Below, one piece after another: positions 56,811 to 64,000 of a stretch of 64,000 bases of DNA. Origin of the DNA: Zelopaecilomyces penicillatus (lineage: Eukaryota > Ascomycota > Sordariomycetes > Hypocreales > Pseudodiploosporaceae); the NCBI GenBank assembly GCA_005765155.1, contig VCCP01000006.1, forward strand, positions 3,236,501-3,300,500. The letters run 5' to 3'. The notes beneath the pieces are model-generated. The model saw only the letters and a program-made list of their open reading frames with translations. It did no database searches and was not told where the DNA came from. The position numbers and the translations under genes are program-made. Positions within the stretch are counted from its first letter, which is position 1; each line of letters opens with the position of its first letter.

Positions 56811-59800
56811 TGCGCGAATATGGAGAGTTCTCTGCACAGCTGGTGCATAATCTCGCAGCTAGGAAAAGCCCAAACAGGGGCCCGTACCGCAATGCCTTGG
56901 ATTCCCAGGTTGGATTCTGAACTAGAGATTGATTAACAAAGGCAAGGGATCTAAAAGGCGAGAGACTGTTGTTGATGTCCGTCGTCCTTGATAATGTTCA
57001 GGACTTAAGGAAAGGGCTTGGGCCAGATTAACCCTGCTGGGAGAGAAACCGGGAAGCTGAGAACAAGGGGTTCTTTCATGTTATTCATCGTTTTGCTTTT
57101 CACAACACACTGGCTAAAAAGAAGCACGCAATTGAACTGTTTGATTCACGCTTTAGTCTTGATGTCGATAAACCTACGTGAGTGTCCACGAGAGCCTGGG
57201 TCTACTGAAACCGCTGAGACGGAGGCCGCTGGAGGCAGCCACCCAATTTTGATCATAAGACATGGGAGAAATAAGTTTCAATGAAATTCGTATTGGGATT
57301 CAAGAAATCCAAGAGGATGCCCTTAGAAAGTCGGTCTACACCAAAACCGCATACTCAGCCGGAAGCAAGCCGAAATCATTGAGAAAACATCCAGATACAG
57401 CACAGGTACGCTCAGAGAGACTTTGCAAAACAGGTGTTCCCGAAGATGGAGAAGGCCTGAATCATCAACCGCAGTTTCATAATGGGCGGCCAACACTCTA
57501 TTTATCCCCAAAGCCGCAGTCTTTAGAATCGAACGAGATCTGAATGACCAAGCTCTGAGCTTTAGTACTTTCTAGCAATTCTCGGTATCTCCTCATGATT
57601 TCTTCAATAACAAGACCCATTCTCATCGCACTATCAGTCCTAGTGACATTTCTTCTTGAGGTGTGAGATTAAGCTTGTAGTCAATCTGACATGATCGTGT
57701 CTGGATGTATCAACGTATATCAATCCGAGTTTCCTCACCATTATTTCATCAAAACAACTGTTTTCTGACATGGTGTCTTCGTCGGGACTCAGAACCTGCG
57801 TTTTGTGACGGCCTGTCTGACGTTATCATGTGTCCTTAATCACGAATCATCCAATCAATGTTTATCTCCTTCACATTGACATCTAAATTCTTGAGTTTCG
57901 TACTCACGGTTAATATATGAAAACGCTCTGCTTCCGATACTCGACTAGCTATGTAAAATGGCCACGACTGGCCATCCAGCAACCTTGATGGTTATTGCTT
58001 TCAGAAGCGGCAAAGATCATCGTCGAATTGGTAGAATGGCGCCGTGGCTTGGAATTGTCAAATGGATGCTACGAATGACAAGGTACTCATGCGGGGTTAT
58101 GCATTTTCACCAAGTACATGTATCTTCATGGGATGGCGCGTCGTGATCTTGAGGTTCATGGTTGGAGTTGGAGAAAGGAAGCGGACGTGATGTGAAATGA
58201 TGGATCAACACCAGCTGTCCATACCCTATATCAAATTATACTTTCATGCTCATCAAATCCATAAAGACATATTTAACGTCAATACCTTTAACAACTCCCC
58301 AAGTCCTTCACAATCCCATACCGTTTCTTACCAATCCTCACCCAACAGCATTGACGGATGCGACGGCCATGGCGCAACGCCACGGTCGGCAACCGTAACA
58401 CCTCTTTGGTCCAACCCCCGATTCAGCCCGCGCCATTATCAATCATCACCCATCATCACACACGGAAAGTTCATCAGGGCAAAAAAGACACAAAATACGT
58501 GGACCAATTGCGATATTATCCGTCATGTGAGACACGTTGTTCCCCAAAAACAAATGTCCTCGTGGTCTGTATGAGGCAGACGGGACGGGGAAAGTCGCCG
58601 ATAATATCGCAAGTCCCCAGTAAACATTGTATTTACTCCCATTTACTGGGATATGCGGAAAATATAAAAGACATAATTTACATGAATATGTACATAGTAA
58701 TGGATATTGTTAGCTGCATGCATTGTTGTGTGTGAGAATGTGGGATGAACATGGCGATGGGAGGGTTGTATTGCGTCCTCACTTTTTGTCCGGATTCGTT
58801 TCTGTGCATATCTACCGAGAGGGGGGGCGGAAACCAGGCTCGTGGCGACAAACATGATGCAAGATATCGATCCCGCATTGAATTATTGCAACACAAGAAA
58901 CCAAGTTTATTTGTCCTGATATGCACCCACTGTACGTAGTACGCATAGAAAGTTGGAGAAATATATAGAGTGTGGCATTCATGCCCCAACCCTGACCAGG
59001 GTCCTGCGCAACCTCAGCCTTGGAAAGTTCAAGTCTCACTCCTATCATACTGCAGCCCCAAATCGTCCAGCCGATTTCTAATTAACGAATAATAATTATT
59101 AGCTGGTTTCCCAAAAGTCCAAGACTACCTGGCCCCATCATCTCTCGTATTTAGCTCCAGCATACGAACTGCAGCGGCACCCCATCCCATACCAATGCAA
59201 GACAACGCCCTGTCCATCGCGCTGTAAACGCCACCAACCAACAAACATCTCGGCTTTCAACCCATTTACCTATTCCCGCCCCGTTTCCTTTCCTTTCTTT
59301 TTCCAGTGACTTTCTTTTTGTGTTGTACAACGTGTAGCAAACAATGGCTGGTGGCTTTTTCTTCATTTGTCCTCCGATGTGTGCGTCGGGCACAATGCAT
59401 CTGCATGTCTTTGATCCTTAAAACCCATTTCAGCTGGCGACTCAGAGACGAAAGGGTTGACAAATACAGGTAATCTCGACCAGTTCGCCCACAACTCGCA
59501 CTACTACTGTGTAAGTAATGATTCTGACACCTTGCCATGTGCTTGGATGCAAAAGTGCAATCATGCTAGTTTAGTGATTATTGCGTGACTTGATATTGCG
59601 TTTTATTAGTACATATTCCATTGACACCGGGTCTCGCTGTTGAGACCCGACTTGTTCATCAACTTGAGCCTCTTACACCACACCCTCATGCATCACATTT
59701 CTCGCCTCTCAGATCCAATGCCACTTCCTCTTAACAAAACCACTTTACAGCCTCCCAAGCCATCGGATACGCATCCCCCTAGACCCCCGACCCTCTATCC

Positions 59801-60607
59801 ACACACATTATTATCCCAAACAGGCAAATATCCAGCGCTAATACCCTCCCTTTTCCTGTCAATGTCTCACTACCAAAACCTCGCCTTCACCAAACCAAAC
59901 CACTCCATCCTTTGCCCCGTCAATCTAGCGTGGGGCTGGCGTTCCCGTCCCCCCTCCCTCCCTCCCCCGTCAAAATCCGGGGACGCTCACCCCCCCGGCC
60001 GGGTAACCGCTAGAACTGCTCCAAACTTGCTGGGATATCCATTTGTCTAACAACCTGCTTTTCCGAAGGGTGCCATCCCATGCATGTCTATTTGCACAGT
60101 ATTAGTTCCAAAGGGTGATATGCATCATTGATCATGTAAAAAAAAACTTGGCAACCACTCCCGTAGCGTCGGGAAGGCCTGCATCCGTATCCGTATGTGT
60201 CAAAGATCGGACGGTACCCTAAAAGGATACGACAGTTTTATTTAATCTAATATTATCATATGGTTCGAGTTTGGTGGCACCATGCAGGCTGGTCAGCCGC
60301 GCGCAAGCCTCCCCCGAAGGCGGCGTCTATCATTCGATTTGTTCGGCTGTTGAACACGGCTTGTGACGATGGTTCTTTTACATTCCAAATCCCCCCCTTC
60401 TTTATTAGGTGCTTACAATCTTTCATTCAGCTACATATTTTAAACCCTTCTTTCAAGCTTATTGTCTCATCTGCTTTCATATTAGACGAAGCAGGTGAAC
60501 TCGATACCTAGCTTCGGGTCACTTGACATCAAGTTGGCTCCAACGCCACGCTACAAACCCCCAATACATATGGATTTCCTCCTAGTCTCAAATCCTCACT
60601 TTTCCCA
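56811..60607. other. Nearly 4 kb without a convincing gene
   Basis: Small ATG frames (for example 57262-57543, 93 codons, polar, no family) are not supported. C-rich stretches at 59700-60000 could be the distal promoter of the next gene. No tRNA, rRNA or repeat array was recognised. Confidence 0.4.
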
Positions 60608-61834
60608 ATGGCTGCCGCTCAGGTAGTCAGCATAGAGCCAACGTCCATAACAACGGCGTTCATGTTTAATGAGGTCAGCCAATACGATCCAGGCTCTGAT
60701 ATAAATGCCATAATAGCTGGGGGGATGGTATTTGACTCGACCGACTGGTCACCACAGCCATGGCGATATGAATCGATAGGAACCACGAATTTCGGCCATC
60801 TCGCCGAGCCTCCTCTCTTAAAGACTCTCCAACTATCAGAATCTCATAGGGTCACGCCCGAATCAAACGTCGATATCCCGAACAGGTGGACGGTAGCCCC
60901 CGATATCAAGGATCCGACTCCTTCCCGCTTATACGACGGATCGACAGCAATCTCTACCGCCCCTCCGCAGTGCTTCACCAGGTGTGAAGAATCCATCGAT
61001 ACTTCAGAGCCCAAGGTGGCCACTCATTCGCTTCATCGAGGTATCAAACGATGTCGCACCAGTTCCGATGTGGACAGTTCCAACGCTGCTGCTCTAGGTA
61101 GAAAGAAACGTCGTCCAAGACTGCACCGTGTTTCCAGCCATCTCTCTCTGCCTTATTCCGAGTCTGGCTCCGATTGTACGCTCAACCAGGACGTAAGGGG
61201 GATTAACAACAATGGACTGTCAAGCTGTGAAGCGCCTATCAGCCTCGGACAACGGTCTGTCGAGACGCAAGCTGCCTCAATCCATAAATATACTCTCATG
61301 AACTGCTTGCGACAAAGGTTGGGGAAGGATGGTCAGAAGATTGCACCGAATGGTAGCACATGCCTCCGCAATCATGCTGCCAGCAATGCGGCAAAAGCAT
61401 CTCAGCAACAGCTTGCCCTAAACTCGGCCCGGATGACCCAAGTCTCTTGGCCATCCGCTGTACCGAGCAGTTGCTCAATCGAAGCTATGCATTCAATATC
61501 AGAAACTAGTTCAAGTGTACCATGTGCATACACTCATAACAAAACGTCTCCTCGACCTCCAAAAACGAAAACAGTTTCACTTTCATCAGATGCCCCTGCT
61601 GCCAAAGAGTCCTCATCATCTGCACAGATGTGGTCATCTCTGGTCTGGTCATATGAAGAGTACGACGAAGATAGCCTTGCCTTCCTTTACGAAGATGACG
61701 ATGATCCGGACCAAGTCTACTGCGACTTTGGCGCAATATTCAAGGGCACCTCATTAAGTCCTTCTTCACCGGATGGACTTCATTATGAAGATTATCTAGA
61801 TGGACTAGATGGTGTCTGCTGGAGTAGAGTTTGA
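60608..61834 (+). CDS. Fungal-specific protein of unknown function
   Basis: Single exon, 408 residues. No enzymatic domain. There is a basic GRKKRRPRLHRVSSHLSLPYSES segment (~170-192), a pattern I have seen in many ascomycete hypothetical proteins and which could be a nuclear signal. The middle is Ser/Ala/Gln-rich and low in structure. The C-terminal ~80 residues are very acidic and aromatic (YEEYDEDSLAFLYEDDDDPD), resembling an activation-like tail. Length and Kozak-like context (CCCAATGGC) support the start. A regulatory role is possible but unproven. Confidence 0.75.
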   Translation: MAAAQVVSIEPTSITTAFMFNEVSQYDPGSDINAIIAGGMVFDSTDWSPQPWRYESIGTTNFGHLAEPPLLKTLQLSESHRVTPESNVDIPNRWTVAPDIKDPTPSRLYDGSTAISTAPPQCFTRCEESIDTSEPKVATHSLHRGIKRCRTSSDVDSSNAAALGRKKRRPRLHRVSSHLSLPYSESGSDCTLNQDVRGINNNGLSSCEAPISLGQRSVETQAASIHKYTLMNCLRQRLGKDGQKIAPNGSTCLRNHAASNAAKASQQQLALNSARMTQVSWPSAVPSSCSIEAMHSISETSSSVPCAYTHNKTSPRPPKTKTVSLSSDAPAAKESSSSAQMWSSLVWSYEEYDEDSLAFLYEDDDDPDQVYCDFGAIFKGTSLSPSSPDGLHYEDYLDGLDGVCWSRV

Positions 61835-62196
61835 ATGAGGTACTATGATAGGATTATCAGGAACAGACTGAGAAGCCTGGAGGAACGTGCACACTGGACA
61901 AGAGTGGGCCAACCGCTATGATTGCGAAAGCTGCCATGATGGTTATGTATGAACTGTGCTGGAATTTTGGATTGTATATTTTATTTTCATGGCCGATGCT
62001 GAAGCCATTGGTGTTGCAGCCTGTCTTGGTGGCATTTTGCTCTGTGTTAGACAGACCACAGGCAAAGAAGTCGGAGCGAGCATTGCTGGATATGTCGAAC
62101 AAGGCGTAGTTAAACTCTTTTATGCTAGGCTGGATCTAGTGGGAGTTCAAATCCCCAATCTTATGACGATTTCCAATGACATGCAATCACTCGGTA
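61835..62196. other. Convergent 3' region
   Basis: Stops of the flanking plus and minus genes face each other across 362 bp. A frame at 61956-62228 is open but overlaps the 3' UTRs and has no family match. Confidence 0.45.
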
Positions 62197-62792
62197 TCAG
62201 TTACTGCCCGTTGTTTTCAACAGTTTAGACGCCCTGTCTTTTGCGATATCACACATTGCCTTCTCGTCATTAGCACAATACTATAAACAACAACTCTTAG
62301 TAAAGATCTTACCTGCAACGCCGCATCAACTTCCTTTGCAAAGTCACCTCTATCGATCCGCACCCTCATATCTTTCATAATCTCCGGCCGCCCACGTCCA
62401 TTAACAAAGACGACATACCGCAGCCCAGGAAACTTCTTCTCATACTCGGCGTTCAGAGCAACCAACTCCTCGCCTTCGCCCTGGAGGTTGGCCTGCTCGG
62501 CCGCAGACTGCGCTGAGTCGACCTTTTTCTGGCCCAGCCGCGGGTGAGATCCCAAGACAGAGAGCAGAGTGGAGTTGTCGTTGGTGGTAGAGCTGGAAAC
62601 TAGAAACTGGAGTTTGATATGGGCAGCATCAATGAGCTCGGGATAAGATGAGTAGGTTGTGGTGTGTATGACTGGGATGAGTGTCGCGTGGATGCTAGGG
62701 CTGGGTTCGAAGAGAAGATCGAGCACTTCAGTCTGCTCCGTGTCCGATAGGGTCTGAAGCGAGGCAAGATCCGGCAGGTGGTCCAACGGCAT
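62197..62792 (-). CDS. OHCU decarboxylase (uricolytic pathway)
   Basis: Exons 62792-62313 and 62259-62197; 180 residues. 2-oxo-4-hydroxy-4-carboxy-5-ureidoimidazoline decarboxylase makes S-allantoin in urate breakdown. Seen: LDLLFEPSPSIHATLIPVI helices, VLGSHPRLGQKKVDSAQSAAEQANL (HP-x-LG and the active-site Glu of the SxxEQxxAG-like block), LNAEYEKKFPGLRYVVFVNGRGRPEI, and the C-terminal AMCDIAKDRASKLL helix supplied by exon 2. The last catalytic block is complete, and length is normal. Peroxisomal targeting is not evident: the C terminus is GSN. Confidence 0.93.
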
Positions 62793-63343
62793 GTTGGATT
62801 TTGATTGAGTCTGCAATTATGTAGAAATAGGATGTTCTAGTTGCGTGACAATACTGAAGTCTTGAGTTGGAGATGATCCTCGACTCTATTGTGAGAAGAG
62901 GGGTTGAGTACAGGTCTTGGAGACACTGCGGTTTCAGAGACGGTGATCTTCAACACAGAATTGTATGCACAAAGCTCGTGAACAGTGCACTATTCAGATA
63001 CTTAGAAAACCGTATGAAATAATAGAAACAGCGTACAAAATGTCAATTACCGAAGCAGAGGCTTATGATATTCATGCGCCTAAGAGAGCATTTGAGTGTT
63101 ACAGCGCCGCCATCCTTATCGCTATCAACGCGTAATAACAGGATGACTCAGCAGAATCTAGAACCACAGCAGCTCAAGCACCTACTTGGTCCGTGCGCCT
63201 AGCAACCGGAAAATCTCAATCGGGATGTTTGTGCTGCCAGGCTCCGAGTCGCGCGAACATTCAGAGCTGTAGCCTTGTCGAAAAGTCGCTTCTGACACAT
63301 TTTCAGCCATTGGAAGCTCAGCCGAGCTTCGGAACTTGTCGCA
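62793..63343. promoter_or_regulatory. Divergent promoter, OHCU decarboxylase and prp19
   Basis: 551 bp between the two starts; no specific motif assigned. Confidence 0.4.
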
Positions 63344-64000
63344 ATGCTCTGTGGAAGTAAGTTGATTCCCTAAAGCTGCAAGCACCTGCAAAAAGACTGT
63401 TACCCCTGTAGCGTTTGACTGACATTTAGACGTCTAGTTTCGGGAGAGGCTCCCCAGGAGCCTGTTGTGTCCAAGAAGACTGGTAAGTCCACGATACCCT
63501 CTAACGTGTCGCGCCCGGCGAGATTTTACACGTCTAACTTTTCATTGTTTTTGTTCAGGCGTCGTCTATGAGAAACGTCTCATTGAGCAGTATATCAACG
63601 AGCACGGCACCGAGCCTAGCACTGGCGATGGCCTGACCAGCGATGACCTCCTCCCTATCAAATCTGCGCGCATCGTCCGACCCCGACCTCCCACACTCAC
63701 CTCCATACCCGCCCTCCTCGCAACGTTTCAGAATGAATGGGACAGCTTAGCTCTGGAGACGTATAATCTCAAAGAACAGCTGGCGCGAACAAGAGAGGAG
63801 CTTGCGACGGCCCTTTATCAGCACGATGCCGCAGTGCGCGTGATTGCCCGATTGACGAGGGAGAGAGACGAGGCGAGGGAGTCCCTGAGCAAGGTGACAG
63901 TGACTGGCGGGCCGTCTAATGGTGAGGCTATGGTTGTGGACAGCGTGGAGGCGTTGCCCGAGGAGTTGGGATCCAAAGTGGACGAGACACATCAGACGTG
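63344..64000 (+). CDS. prp19: Pre-mRNA-processing factor 19, U-box E3 ligase, 5' part
   Basis: Exons 63344-63356, 63438-63482 and 63559 onward, running off the right edge. Prp19 is a U-box ubiquitin ligase and the scaffold of the NineTeen complex that activates the spliceosome. The first three exons join to give MLCGISGEAPQEPVVSKKTG-VVYEKRLIEQYINEHGTEP, the Prp19 U-box signature, then SDDLLPIKSA and the conserved TSIPALLATFQNEWDSLALETYNLKEQL coiled-coil that mediates tetramerisation. The first exon encodes only four residues plus one base. The WD40 propeller lies beyond the window. The start follows the invariant MLC-x-ISGE pattern. Confidence 0.94.

Noticed and set aside
59640..60050. 136-codon plus ORF
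   Set aside because: Composition reflects C-rich DNA, no family match, no splice or context support.

Overview
The window looks like a chromosome segment from a filamentous ascomycete, most likely a sordariomycete close to Hypocreales (inference, about 60% sure). The reasons are the many short spliceosomal introns with GTAAGT-like donors and CTAAC/CTGAC branch points, and families typical of these fungi: Zn2Cys6 and bZIP-DUF3425 regulators, GT15 mannosyltransferases, HAM1-like proteins and several P450s. Gene models below are my own splice reconstructions. Nearly every exon set gives an uninterrupted frame across all junctions.

Left part (1-25 kb), mostly core genes. A DUF7924-type protein of unknown role sits next to a 9-bp minisatellite and between two diverged copies of a short coding segment. 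It is followed by a divergent, probably cytosolic dihydroxy-acid dehydratase paralogue with an 8-nt micro-exon, the sorting nexin Mvp1, mitoribosomal protein uL15m, a Zn2Cys6 regulator, a medium-chain reductase, a Golgi GT15 mannosyltransferase, a DUF4604 protein and the zinc-binding cytochrome oxidase subunit Cox4 (Vb).

Middle part (25-55 kb), accessory. A DUF1264 protein leads into an AT-rich island holding one orphan gene. Then comes a tight sesquiterpenoid-type biosynthetic cluster: a BAHD-like acyltransferase, a previously easy-to-miss three-exon small secreted Cys-containing protein, a class I terpene synthase (DDEID and NDLLSLRKE metal motifs), and three different P450s. The terpene synthase and first P450 share a divergent promoter, and so do the second and third P450s. 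A HAM1-like gene (probably core) follows. Beyond it lie a bZIP-DUF3425 regulator, a medium-chain reductase, orphan ORFs, a class-C beta-lactamase-like serine hydrolase (LovD/EstB type) and a TesB-like thioesterase, all of which could extend the cluster. The expected logic is: the cyclase makes a hydrocarbon or alcohol, the P450s oxidise it, and the acyltransferase (perhaps with the reductase and the serine hydrolase) decorates it. The product cannot be read from sequence.

Right part (55-64 kb): a small BTB protein with a long pyrimidine-rich leader, almost 4 kb without a convincing gene, a fungal-specific protein of unknown role, OHCU decarboxylase of purine catabolism, and the 5' end of the U-box splicing factor gene prp19, which runs off the right edge.
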